A stretch of DNA of 64,000 nt from contig NZ_JAUSRB010000002.1 in the NCBI RefSeq assembly GCF_030811595.1, positions 2,356,001 through 2,420,000 of the forward strand. Direction: 5' to 3'. A program made the translations under genes and the position numbers. Source of the stretch: Streptosporangium brasiliense. Its GTDB lineage: Bacteria > Actinomycetota > Actinomycetes > Streptosporangiales > Streptosporangiaceae. Positions within the stretch are counted from its first letter, which is position 1. The number at the start of each line of letters is the position of its first letter. The notes beneath the pieces were generated by a model that was not told the DNA's origin, made no database searches, and saw only the letters and a program-made list of their open reading frames with translations. Shown piece by piece: positions 25,944 to 34,671 of the stretch.

Positions 25944-26612
25944 TCAGAGGCTGCGGGCGGTGATGTCGCCGTAGGCGGTGGTCGCGTGGATGGTGAGCTG
26001 GGCGGCGGTGCCTTCGGTGTTGTTGAGGGCGTTGTGGATGCGGCCGTAGGAGGTGCCGGCGTCGAGGGTGGCGGAGACGCCGGGGGCGGTGTCGATCGAG
26101 ATGTTGCCGGCTTCGGTGCGCAGGGTGAGGGTGCCGCGGACGGCCTGGGTGATGCGGATGTCGCCCTTTGCGGTGGTGATGTCGGCGGGGCCGGTGAGGC
26201 GGCCGACGGTGATGTCGCCGGCGAGGGTGGTGAGGTGGGCGGCGGTGGTCTCGTCGAGCTTGATCGGGCCGTGGGCGGTCTCGACGGTGACGTCGCCGAG
26301 GCGTCCGACGGCGCGGAGGTCGGCGCTGGCGGCCTTGGTCTGGAGGTGGGAGTCGGCGGGCAGCTGGATCGTCACCTCGAGGGATCCGGAGGGGCCGAGG
26401 AGCTGGTTGGTGGCGGTGGTCTTGATCCGCAGGGTGCCGTCGCGGTATTCGGTGGTGGTCTGCTCGGCGGCCTTCACGTCGCGGTTCTTGGTGGGGTCGG
26501 CGGGGAGGATCTCGACGGTGGTGTCGGTGCGGTCGGCGGCGATGAGGCGGATGTGTCCGGCGGGGATGTCCAGGATGGCGGTGATCGGGGTGGGGGTGTC
26601 GAACTTCTGCAT
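25944..26612 (-). CDS. DUF4097-family beta-helix protein
   Basis: 222 aa composed almost wholly of short beta-strand repeats (GDVTVETAHGPIKLDET, GDITVGRLTGPADIT, GDIRITQAVRGTLTL, GNISIDTAPG, YGDITARSL), the signature of DUF4097 parallel beta-helices. There is no signal peptide or membrane segment, so it is cytoplasmic. The start ATG at 26612 has GGAG upstream. Many actinomycetes pair such a gene divergently with a MarR-type regulator, as here. Function is unknown; a scaffold or sensor-like partner is possible. Confidence 0.88.
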   Translation of the reverse strand: MQKFDTPTPITAILDIPAGHIRLIAADRTDTTVEILPADPTKNRDVKAAEQTTTEYRDGTLRIKTTATNQLLGPSGSLEVTIQLPADSHLQTKAASADLRAVGRLGDVTVETAHGPIKLDETTAAHLTTLAGDITVGRLTGPADITTAKGDIRITQAVRGTLTLRTEAGNISIDTAPGVSATLDAGTSYGRIHNALNNTEGTAAQLTIHATTAYGDITARSL

Positions 26613-26651
26613 GGTGGGCTCCGTGCGCTTGTTGTTTCTGATGCCGGAAAC

Positions 26652-26757
26652 GCTACGTTGCCTTCACGTATCTCGCAACGGCAACGTTGCGGATAATCGA
26701 CATCAACGCAGGTAGAAGCCGCAGAATCGTTGCGATGGTTTGGAAATATAACGCAAC
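26652..26757. promoter_or_regulatory. Cluster of CGTTGCG / CGCAACG operator-like sites
   Basis: A perfect inverted repeat CGCAACG-GCAA-CGTTGCG (26674-26691) lies between the divergent DUF4097 and MarR-type genes. Further half-sites are ACGTTGC (26655), CGTTGCG (26728) and ACGCAAC (26751). The array probably binds the adjacent MarR-family regulator and represses both promoters (inference). Confidence 0.65.
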
Positions 26758-26835
26758 AAGATCTCTCTGAGTGTTGCACTGAATTGAGAGTGAACGCTAT
26801 TGTGGGGGCACCCGAGGAACACGGAGGAGATCACG

Positions 26836-27570
26836 ATGCCGGCAGGCAGACTCACCCAGCAGGACCGCCAGCAGATCGCCCTGGGGTTGGCCGACGGTCT
26901 CGCCTACGCCGAGATCGCCCGACGCCTCGACCGCCCCACCTCCACCATCACCCGCGAGGTGATGCGCAACGGCGGCCCCACCTCCTACCGCGCCGACCTG
27001 GCCCACCGCGCCACCGAACACCGCGCCCGTCGGCGCAGGCGGGCCGCGCCCCGGGGGGTGGAGGCGCCCCCGCAGGCCCACGGGCGCGACGCCGAGGCGG
27101 TGCGCGAGTACGAGGAGGTGTTCGCCACCGTCTTCATGGCCTCGGGCCTGCCCAAGATGACGGCCCGGGCGCTGGCCTGCCTCTACACCACCGACACCGG
27201 CAGCCTCACCACGTCCGAGCTCGTCCAGCGCCTCCAGGTCAGCCCGGCGTCCATCTCCAAAGCGGTCGCGTTCCTGGAGAGCCAGGGCCTCATCCGCCGC
27301 GAACGCGACGAACGCCGCCGCGAGCGCTACGTCGTCGACGACGACGTCATGTACCAATCAACGATGGCCAGCGCCCGCGCCACCGCCCACCTCGGCGAGA
27401 CCGCACGGCAGGGCGTCGCGGTCCTCGGCCCCGACACCCCGGCCGCCGCCCGCCTGGAGAACATCGCCCGCTTCGTCGACTTCATCTCCGAGAGCATCGC
27501 CCGCGCAGCGGAGCAGGCCCGCGAGGTCCTCCACACGAAACCCGGAACGACCTCGGACGGCACCGCATGA
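26836..27570 (+). CDS. MarR/GbsR-type regulator with N-terminal IS30-like HTH
   Basis: 244 aa from the ATG at 26836 (GGAGGA site). Residues about 5-48 (LTQQDRQQIALGLADGLAYA ... STITREV) form an HTH_38 like that of IS30 transposases, without any transposase catalytic domain. Residues about 85-165 form a MarR-like winged helix (LTTSELVQRLQVSPASISKA, then LIRRERDERRRERY). It is therefore a two-HTH regulator. The divergent DUF4097 gene and the CGTTGCG array between them make autorepression likely. Confidence 0.88.
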   Translation: MPAGRLTQQDRQQIALGLADGLAYAEIARRLDRPTSTITREVMRNGGPTSYRADLAHRATEHRARRRRRAAPRGVEAPPQAHGRDAEAVREYEEVFATVFMASGLPKMTARALACLYTTDTGSLTTSELVQRLQVSPASISKAVAFLESQGLIRRERDERRRERYVVDDDVMYQSTMASARATAHLGETARQGVAVLGPDTPAAARLENIARFVDFISESIARAAEQAREVLHTKPGTTSDGTA

Positions 27571-27606
27571 GCCATGTCCGGATCGCGGGTGGACGGCCTC
27601 GGCGGG

Positions 27607-28113
27607 TCAGCGCAGTGCCGCGGACCGCGTGGTCACCTCGGCCTTGAGGGCGGCCAGGTAGCGGTCGTGGCCGGCGCGGAGCTTGTCGGCGCCGAAGAAG
27701 AGGGAGACGAGCGGGCCCGCGAGCGATTCCCGCATGGTCACCCGGGTGCGGCCGTCGGGGAGCGCTTCCAGCACCTGCTGGTCGACGGCCTTGTAGCCGA
27801 AGACCACGCCGCTCCAGGTGAGTTCGCGCCCGGGGGCGACGACCGCGAACCTTGACCTGATCCTGACCTTGCCGAGCCGCCAGCGGAAGTCGGCGCCGGG
27901 AGCCATCTCGTCGAGTTCCAGGACCTCGTAGTCCGGTGCCCAGGCGGGCCAGTTGCGGAGGTCGGTCAGCACCTCCCAGACCTGGGCGGGGGTGGCGTCG
28001 ATGACGACGCTGGACTCGGAGGTCACCGGAGCCTCGGCGTCGATCCGGTGCCGGGTGGCGTAGTCGGTGTGCAGGACCGCGAGGGAAGGGCCGCGGTAGA
28101 ACAGCTTGCTCAT
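27607..28113 (-). CDS. SRPBCC (START-like) family protein
   Basis: 168 aa from the ATG at 28113, chosen for its AAGGAG site. The pattern SSVVIDATPAQVWEVLTDLR, NWPAWAPDYEVLE, ADFRWRLGKVRIRSRFAVVA and TRVTMRESLAGP fits the polyketide-cyclase/SRPBCC hydrophobic-pocket fold. It probably binds a lipid or aromatic molecule. It stands alone between the MarR-type gene (convergent) and the large hydrolase gene (same strand). Confidence 0.85.
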   Translation of the reverse strand: MSKLFYRGPSLAVLHTDYATRHRIDAEAPVTSESSVVIDATPAQVWEVLTDLRNWPAWAPDYEVLELDEMAPGADFRWRLGKVRIRSRFAVVAPGRELTWSGVVFGYKAVDQQVLEALPDGRTRVTMRESLAGPLVSLFFGADKLRAGHDRYLAALKAEVTTRSAALR

Positions 28114-28306
28114 GATCACTCCTTGGCTTCGAGAGCAATGATCTCCTTTTTGAGCGCTGATGTAAAGAGCACTGCTCTCGATTTTGGATAGTGCTCCCAC
28201 AAGGTGCGGCGTGGACCCGGCGGAGAACGTGGCCGGCCTTCCCCACGGCCCTGATACGTGCCCGCTCCCCGTCCCTGTCGCGGCGCCCCGCCGGGGGGCC
28301 TCTCCG

Positions 28307-30130
28307 TCACAGGAAGTAGACGTGCCACCATGCGAGGAATCCCGCGTACACGAGCGCTGCCAGAAGGTGGGCGCCCCGCCTTCTCAGCGGTCTCTTCACG
28401 ACGGGCCCGTCCGCGTGCGGCGGCCGGAACACCGCCACGACGGTGGCGGCGAGGCTGAGCCAGGCGAGGAGGCCGTACCACCGCAGGACCGAGGGGACTC
28501 CCAGCGCCAGCACGGTCTCGTTCTCCGCGATCACCCCGTACACCGCGTCGACCGTCAGCCCCACGAAGGCCAGTCCGGCCAGTCCCGCGACCAGCGTGGG
28601 CAGGCGGCGGCGCGGTCGCAGGGCGCCCGCGACGAGCTGGACCAGCACCGTGACCCCCAGCAGTCCGAACGGCAGCAGCGTCCACGGCGCCTGCTGCGCC
28701 CGGTAGGGGGCGGAGCTGAGGTGGATCTCCCCCGGCCGGACGACCCGGTAGGCGGCCTGCCCGGGGTCGCAGGGCGGTGCGGCCGCCGGGTCGGCGAGGA
28801 AGGCGGCGATGGTCTGCCGGCCGCACCGGCTCGACAGGAACACCGCGTGCCCGACCCCGGCGAACTCGACGAACCGGGCGTCGGGCAGCGCCTCGGCGGC
28901 GGGTCTGGCCGTACGGCTCGGCGTGGTCGGGTCGTACTGGCCACCCAGTACCAGGACGGGCGCCTTGGTGGTGGCCGCCGTGACGGGGGCGCGGGGCAGC
29001 TTCCAGGTGTCGCACACCGTCCGGTCGTGGACCCCGGTGAACAGCCGGGGCCGCGTCTGGGGGAAGGCGTTGTAGGGCGTCTCGTCCTGACACTGGACCG
29101 CGTGATAGAGGCCGAACTCGTGGCTGGCGAGCCCCGGCCCGGCCGCGTCGGCCAAGGGCTGCAGCAGGTCGTGGTGGCCCGCCGCCAGTCCGTCGATCAG
29201 GGCGGGCACGATCGGGAGCACCTCGACCGAGTGCATGGCCTCACCGAGAATGGTCGCCGTGTCGTCACCGGTGAGCCGGACGGTGATCGGCCTGTCCGTC
29301 AGCGGGTCACGGGTGGTGATGACCGCCGGGCTCCTGTTCAGGTCGGCGACCATCGCCGTGAACCGTCCGCTCAGGTCCGGCCAGCCCTGGCCGGACAGCT
29401 CCGCGACCGCCTCGGTCAGATCGCGGGTGGCGTCGTCGTACCAGTTCACCTCGGCGGGGAGGAAGGAGTCCAGCACCACTGAGCGGGTGCCCTCGGGGTC
29501 GGCGGCGGCTGCCGCCAGCATCGGCCGGGTCGAGTAGCTCACCCCGAACAGGTTCCACCGCGCGTATCCCAGCGCCCGCCGCAGGTCCACCACATCGGCG
29601 GCGATCTCCCCGGTCCGGTAACCTCGTAGGTCCACGCCGAGCCGCTTCCGGCACGCCGCCGCACCGGCGGCGATCACGTCCGTCTCCTCCGCGGCCTGGC
29701 CGGTGCTCCTGAGCGTGTCCAGCATCGCGCGGACCGTCTCCGGGCAGTCGAGGCGCGGTTCGGACCACCTGCTGCCACGCTGTTCCAGTGCGATCACGTC
29801 GCGGTCCCGGAACATCTCGGCGAGATAGCCGGTGAGCTGGATCGACGCCGAGGCGGGGCCTCCACTGGTGTAGACGACGGGATCCGGCTTGCGGTCCCCG
29901 GCGGTTGAGCGGTGCACGGCGAAGCCCACTTTGGTCTTCGGCCCGTCCGGCAGGTCACGCCGCTCGGGGACCACCAGATACCCACACCGGGTCCCCTCCG
30001 GAACCGTCACGGGGCACGGGTGATCCTCCAGCGTCGGCGCGCTCTGCGCGGCGGCGGGGACCGGTACGGCGAACGCCAGGGCGCCGGCGGCGATGAGCGC
30101 GGCGAGTCCGGTGGTGTTCCTCAAGGACAT
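28307..30130 (-). CDS. Secreted alpha/beta hydrolase (tripeptidyl-aminopeptidase-like) with C-terminal membrane helices
   Basis: 607 aa from the ATG at 30130 (GAAGGAA site), which starts a signal peptide ending VPAAAQSAP. The hydrolase domain includes VVYTSGGPASAS (oxyanion hole), the nucleophile elbow FGVSYSTRP and the TAP-like C-terminal domain (PVLVLGGQYDPTTPSRTA, then GVGHAVFLSSRCG). The elbow reads GVSYS rather than the usual G-x-S-x-G, so the last Gly is replaced by Ser. About 130 C-terminal residues contain four or five hydrophobic helices, which anchor the enzyme in the membrane, unusual for this family. The role may be extracellular peptide or ester cleavage. Confidence 0.88.
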   Translation of the reverse strand: MSLRNTTGLAALIAAGALAFAVPVPAAAQSAPTLEDHPCPVTVPEGTRCGYLVVPERRDLPDGPKTKVGFAVHRSTAGDRKPDPVVYTSGGPASASIQLTGYLAEMFRDRDVIALEQRGSRWSEPRLDCPETVRAMLDTLRSTGQAAEETDVIAAGAAACRKRLGVDLRGYRTGEIAADVVDLRRALGYARWNLFGVSYSTRPMLAAAAADPEGTRSVVLDSFLPAEVNWYDDATRDLTEAVAELSGQGWPDLSGRFTAMVADLNRSPAVITTRDPLTDRPITVRLTGDDTATILGEAMHSVEVLPIVPALIDGLAAGHHDLLQPLADAAGPGLASHEFGLYHAVQCQDETPYNAFPQTRPRLFTGVHDRTVCDTWKLPRAPVTAATTKAPVLVLGGQYDPTTPSRTARPAAEALPDARFVEFAGVGHAVFLSSRCGRQTIAAFLADPAAAPPCDPGQAAYRVVRPGEIHLSSAPYRAQQAPWTLLPFGLLGVTVLVQLVAGALRPRRRLPTLVAGLAGLAFVGLTVDAVYGVIAENETVLALGVPSVLRWYGLLAWLSLAATVVAVFRPPHADGPVVKRPLRRRGAHLLAALVYAGFLAWWHVYFL

Positions 30131-30201
30131 GGGGGGTTCCTTCTCGGGAGGCGCAGTCCGATTCCTTCTCGCAGTGGTGTCCGTCTTATGGTCGTTCACG
30201 C

Positions 30202-30462
30202 CCGCGGTGGTGCACTACGTCGAACACCCCACGGCGGGCGAGACCGGGAACCTGGCCGGACGGTTCCGCGCCCAGGTGTTGGATGTGCTGCGGGTCGACG
30301 ACGGCCGGATCACCGCGATCGCGTCGTTCGAACCGCGCCACTTCGCCGCGTTCGGCCTGCCCCTGGCCTGCTGTGAGCGCGGGATTCCGGTGGCGCGAGG
30401 TGGTCCTGGCCTGCGGTGAGCGCGGGATTCCGGTGGCGCGAGGTGGTCCTGGCCTGCGGTGA
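30202..30462 (+). pseudogene. 3' remnant of SnoaL-domain (ECF sigma-like) gene plus 43-bp direct repeat
   Basis: From about 30202 to 30365 the plus strand reads VLDVLRVDDGRITAIASFEP then RHFAAFGLP, the C-terminal hallmark of SnoaL-like domains fused to ECF sigma factors. Nothing upstream encodes the rest. Downstream a 43-bp unit (GAGCGCGGGATTCCGGTGGC...) is directly repeated, copies at 30375 and 30418. The piece looks like a decayed gene; the rest of 30131-30531 shows no gene. Confidence 0.4.
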
Positions 30463-30531
30463 GGTCCGCGACTACGACGCGGCCGCCCTGCCGCTATGGG
30501 GCAGGGGGCCGCGGACCACTTGATCGCCGAC

Positions 30532-30554
30532 GAGGGCCGTGATCACCGGCCCTC
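30532..30554. terminator. Terminator of MerR-type gene
   Basis: GAGGGCCG (30532-30539) and CGGCCCTC (30547-30554) form an 8-bp stem with a 7-base loop overlapping the stop codon of the MerR-type gene. Confidence 0.6.
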
Positions 30555-30993
30555 ACGCCGAGCGGCGACCGGCGTTCTCAGGCCGCTGGTCGCGGGACTG
30601 CTGCAGCTCGGCGTTGATGCGCAGAGCCTCGGCGAGCTGGTCTTCCAGGATGATGATGCGGCAGGCGGCCTCCAGGGCGGTGCCCTGGTCGACGAGCTCC
30701 CGCGCGCGGGCGGCCAGGCGCAGCTGGTAGCGGGAGTAGCGGCGGTGACCGCCGTCGGAGCGCTGCGGCTCGATCAGTTTGGCGGTGCCCAGGCTGCGCA
30801 GGAACGCCGGGGTGACGCCGAGCATTTCGGCGGCCCGGCCCATGCTGTAGGCGGGGTAGTCCTCGTCGTCGAATCGGTGACCTGGGGTGTCATCGGAGGC
30901 GGCGGGGGGCCTCTCGGCCGGGTGGGCTCTATCGGCGATGTCTTGGAGCGAGGGGCTCGATCGGACGGCCGATGCCATCGGTGCTTGATCCAT
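30553..30993 (-). CDS. MerR-family transcriptional regulator
   Basis: 146 aa from the ATG at 30993 with GGAAAGG upstream. The winged-helix motif AYSMGRAAEMLGVTPAFLRS leads to IEPQRSDGGHRRYSRYQL, the classic MerR DNA-recognition wing, followed by a helical dimerisation segment (RIIILEDQLAEALRINAEL). A disordered Pro/Asp-rich N-terminal extension of about 45 residues is present. No metal-binding Cys pair or effector domain is visible, so the signal is unknown. The leader holds a 12-bp hairpin. Confidence 0.9.
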   Translation of the reverse strand: MDQAPMASAVRSSPSLQDIADRAHPAERPPAASDDTPGHRFDDEDYPAYSMGRAAEMLGVTPAFLRSLGTAKLIEPQRSDGGHRRYSRYQLRLAARARELVDQGTALEAACRIIILEDQLAEALRINAELQQSRDQRPENAGRRSA

Positions 30994-31015
30994 ATACCTT
31001 TCCGAATGCCAATAG

Positions 31016-31045
31016 GGGCCCCGGCGCCATAATGCGCCGGGGCCC
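31016..31045. promoter_or_regulatory. Strong hairpin in MerR-gene leader
   Basis: Perfect 12-bp arms GGGCCCCGGCGC (31016-31027) and GCGCCGGGGCCC (31034-31045) with the loop CATAAT lie 23 bases upstream of the MerR start. It could be an attenuator, a terminator of transcription arriving from the right, or an operator. Confidence 0.6.
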
Positions 31046-31276
31046 ATGAGGTTCAACACCATCTAGCGGCCATTTGGCCGACTTACTTGCTTCCGCATGG
31101 GGCCGCCCGATAGGGGCGGGGATGCGGGGATCGCGAATGCGTGACCGTAGACCACCGTCCAATCTGTGGAGCTGCGGTACCCGTGCGGCGAACTTCAGCC
31201 GGCAACGGGCGATCCTGATGGCGTTCAACACTCCTTTCGTTTATCCCTGCTTCTTCTCCGAACTCGTACACCACGC

Positions 31277-31503
31277 GGCAGCGCGTCCACGGCCGGGACC
31301 CTTCACCTGCATTGGCCCTGGCACGTCCGACCTTCTGCCATTCACTACTACTGCTGTGGCAGCGCGTCCACGGCCGGGACCCTTCACCTGCATTGGCCCT
31401 GGCACGTCCGACCTTCTGCCATTCACTACTACTGCTGTGGCAGCGCGTCCACGGCCGGGACCCTTCACCTGCATTGGCCCTGGCACGTCCGACCTTCTGC
31501 CAT
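31277..31503. repeat. 81-bp tandem repeat, ~2.8 copies
   Basis: Copies begin at 31277, 31358 and 31439 and are virtually identical; the third diverges after about 65 bases. The period is a multiple of three and the unit lacks stops in several frames, so open frames on both strands (27-residue repeats) are an automatic consequence. Flanks 31046-31276 and 31504-31679 are lower in GC than typical and show no supported gene; they may hold a non-coding RNA. Confidence 0.85.
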
Positions 31504-31679
31504 CTACCTACCTCGTCCACTGCTGTCCACGTCCGCCCGGGCAGTCCGTCGTGATGCTTGAGTCTTGCGCTGCCCTCGTGGATCCGTTCCTTGCGATGTC
31601 AGGAACTCTATCCTCAACTAGCTCAGGTGTCTACCGCAGTCACTGCAGATTTTTGATCCCGAGGAAGTAAGGATGATTC

Positions 31680-32048
31680 CTACGTCGAGAGAAGGTCGGC
31701 GACAGCCTGCTCGATGCTGTCGCGCAGCTCGAAGTGGGCCAGCAGGCCGGTGCGTTCCAGCAGATGCCGCAGGCCGTCCGGGATCCCCACGAGCAGGAGC
31801 CGGCTGGTGGCGGTGGCCTGAACGCGTTGCAGGGTGTGGGCCAGGACCCCCAGGGCGGTGGAGTCGTAGAAGGTCAGCTGCGACAGTTCCAGCACCAGGC
31901 GCGGGCCCACGTCTGGTTCCCAGAGCGTGTCGATGTGGTCGGTGAGCGTGGGCGCGGTGATGAAGTCCAGGTGCCCGCCGACCTCCAGCACGCTGCAATG
32001 CCCCCGATGGGTCACCCGCACCCGCAACTCCTGCTCGTGATGATTCAC
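31680..32048 (-). CDS. STAS-domain anti-sigma-factor antagonist
   Basis: 122 aa from the GTG at 32048, which has a strong GGAGGGG site. The fold signature is LEVGGHLDFITAPTL followed by LVLELSQLTFYDSTALGVLA, in which S63 is the expected phosphorylation site of SpoIIAA/RsbV-like antagonists. When unphosphorylated, such proteins free a sigma factor from its anti-sigma kinase. No kinase or sigma gene lies next to it, so the partner is encoded elsewhere. Confidence 0.92.
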   Translation of the reverse strand: MNHHEQELRVRVTHRGHCSVLEVGGHLDFITAPTLTDHIDTLWEPDVGPRLVLELSQLTFYDSTALGVLAHTLQRVQATATSRLLLVGIPDGLRHLLERTGLLAHFELRDSIEQAVADLLST

Positions 32049-32312
32049 CTCAGCCCCTCCTCCTGCGTACCGTCGGCGAAGCCCTGCGATACCCCGATGA
32101 AGAGCGGGAATGCCCATCGCCGCCGACGGAAGGAGGCATGACGTCGCGCGAGGACAGACGCATCCCCTTCCCGTACGGCCCGCGGAGGCGCTCCCCTCTG
32201 AGCCGTCCCGTCACCCGGCGGGTCACCGGGAACGCCGTGGTCTGCCGCCTGACGGGGCGGCCACCTTCCTCTCAGGGGCGGTGGCCGTCCTGCCGGGAGC
32301 CGCCCGCCTCCG

Positions 32313-33479
32313 TCACAGTGACGGGGCCCGGCGCAGTGCCGCCGCGGCGTCCTGGAGGGTGTCCAGCAGGGGGACGAGCAGGGGGTGCCGTTCGGCGCCC
32401 CGCCGTACGGCGGCGAAGACCCGCCGCTCCGGGCCCGGGACCGGGCGGATCACCACGCCGGACAGGTCGGCCGCGCGCAGCGCCAGGCGCGGGACCATCG
32501 CCACGCCCGCCCCGGCGGCGGCCAGCGCGACCACCGCGCTGAAGTCGTCGGAGGAGTGCGCGAACTCGGGGGTGAAGCCCGCGTGCTCGCAGGCCAGGGC
32601 GATCACGTCGTGGCAGGGATTGCCCGGGTAGGGGCCGATCCACGTCTCGCCCGCCAGGTCGGCGACGGACAGGCCGGGACCGCCGTCCGCGGGCGGCTCG
32701 GGCCGGCCCGTGGGGTGAAGGGCGCCCGGGACCCCCGTGACCGGGAGGGCGCCTCCGGCGAGGTCCGCGTCCGCCGGGGCGTGGTCCGTGTCCGCCGAGG
32801 AGCGGTCCATGTCCGCCGGAGCGTGGCTCATGCCCGCCGGGGCGTGGCCCGCGTCCGCCGAGGAGCGGTCCATGTCCGCCGGAGCGTGGCTCATGCCCGC
32901 CGGGGCGTGGCCCGCGTCCGCCGGGGGACGGTCCGCCAGGGCGTGGCCACGGGGGAGCACCACGTCGAACGGCTCGGAGTAGAGCGGGATCCGGGACAGC
33001 CGCCGGTCGTCCTCGGCGGGGGCTCCGCGATATTCGACGGCCACGGCCACGTCCACCGCGCCGTCGAGGACCTTGGTGAGACTCTGGTCGCCCTCGGCGT
33101 CGAGGACCCGCACCTGGATGCCCGGCTCCTTGTCCCGCAGGGTGCTCACCGCCGGCGCGACGACCAGCCCGATCGCGGTGGCGAAGGAGGCCACCTTCAC
33201 CTCGCCCGCCGTGCCGGCGGTGTAGGCGGCGATGTCGGCTTCGGCCCGCTCCAGTTGGGCGAGCACCTCGTTGGTGTGGCCGAGCAGGATCCGGCCGACG
33301 GAGGTCAGCCGGACGCCCCGGCCGTCGCGCTCCAGCAGCCGGTGGCCCACCTCGTGCTCCAGGGCGACGAGCTGCTGGGACACCGCGGAGGGGGTCAGGT
33401 GAAGCGCGGCGGCCGCGGCGGTGACCGTCCGGTGGTCGGCCACCGCGCGCAGGGTCCTGAGCCGCCGCGTGTCTATCAC
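32313..33479 (-). CDS. LysR-family transcriptional regulator with repeat insert
   Basis: 388 aa from GTG at 33479. The winged helix (LRTLRAVADHRTVTAAAAAL, SAVSQQLVALEHEVG) and the periplasmic-binding-like effector domain are intact. An insert of about 60 residues between the effector subdomains consists of 21-residue repeats (HAPAGMSHAPADMDRSSAD), encoded by a 63-bp DNA repeat. It lies 19 bp after kbl on the same strand, so it may be co-transcribed with tdh-kbl and could regulate threonine use. Confidence 0.9.
   Translation of the reverse strand: MIDTRRLRTLRAVADHRTVTAAAAALHLTPSAVSQQLVALEHEVGHRLLERDGRGVRLTSVGRILLGHTNEVLAQLERAEADIAAYTAGTAGEVKVASFATAIGLVVAPAVSTLRDKEPGIQVRVLDAEGDQSLTKVLDGAVDVAVAVEYRGAPAEDDRRLSRIPLYSEPFDVVLPRGHALADRPPADAGHAPAGMSHAPADMDRSSADAGHAPAGMSHAPADMDRSSADTDHAPADADLAGGALPVTGVPGALHPTGRPEPPADGGPGLSVADLAGETWIGPYPGNPCHDVIALACEHAGFTPEFAHSSDDFSAVVALAAAGAGVAMVPRLALRAADLSGVVIRPVPGPERRVFAAVRRGAERHPLLVPLLDTLQDAAAALRRAPSL
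32790..32940. repeat. 63-bp in-frame tandem repeat inside the LysR gene
   Basis: TCCGCCGAGGAGCGGTCCAT recurs at 32791 and 32854 with a 63-bp period, plus a degenerate further unit. The repeat is in frame (21 codons), expanding a linker of the protein. Confidence 0.8.
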
Positions 33480-33498
33480 CTCTCCATTCTCGCCGAGG

Positions 33499-34670
<1,172 letters not shown>

Positions 34671-34671
<1 letters not shown>

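Noticed and set aside
26836..26980. IS30-like HTH suggesting an insertion sequence
   Set aside because: No transposase catalytic residues or terminal inverted repeats; the rest is a MarR domain, so it is a regulator.
30325..30340. GTTCGAA-like sequence suggesting a tRNA T-arm
   Set aside because: No cloverleaf around it; it lies in the SnoaL-like remnant.
31277..31503. Possible CRISPR array
   Set aside because: Units are contiguous 81-mers without variable spacers, and no cas gene is present.
31083..31670. Open frames on both strands across the 81-bp repeats
   Set aside because: A repeat of 27 codons without stops keeps several frames open automatically; no ribosome site or homology seen.
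32138..32542. Open frame after AGGAGG
   Set aside because: The site is only one base from the ATG, and the product is Pro/Arg-rich and overlaps the LysR gene antisense.
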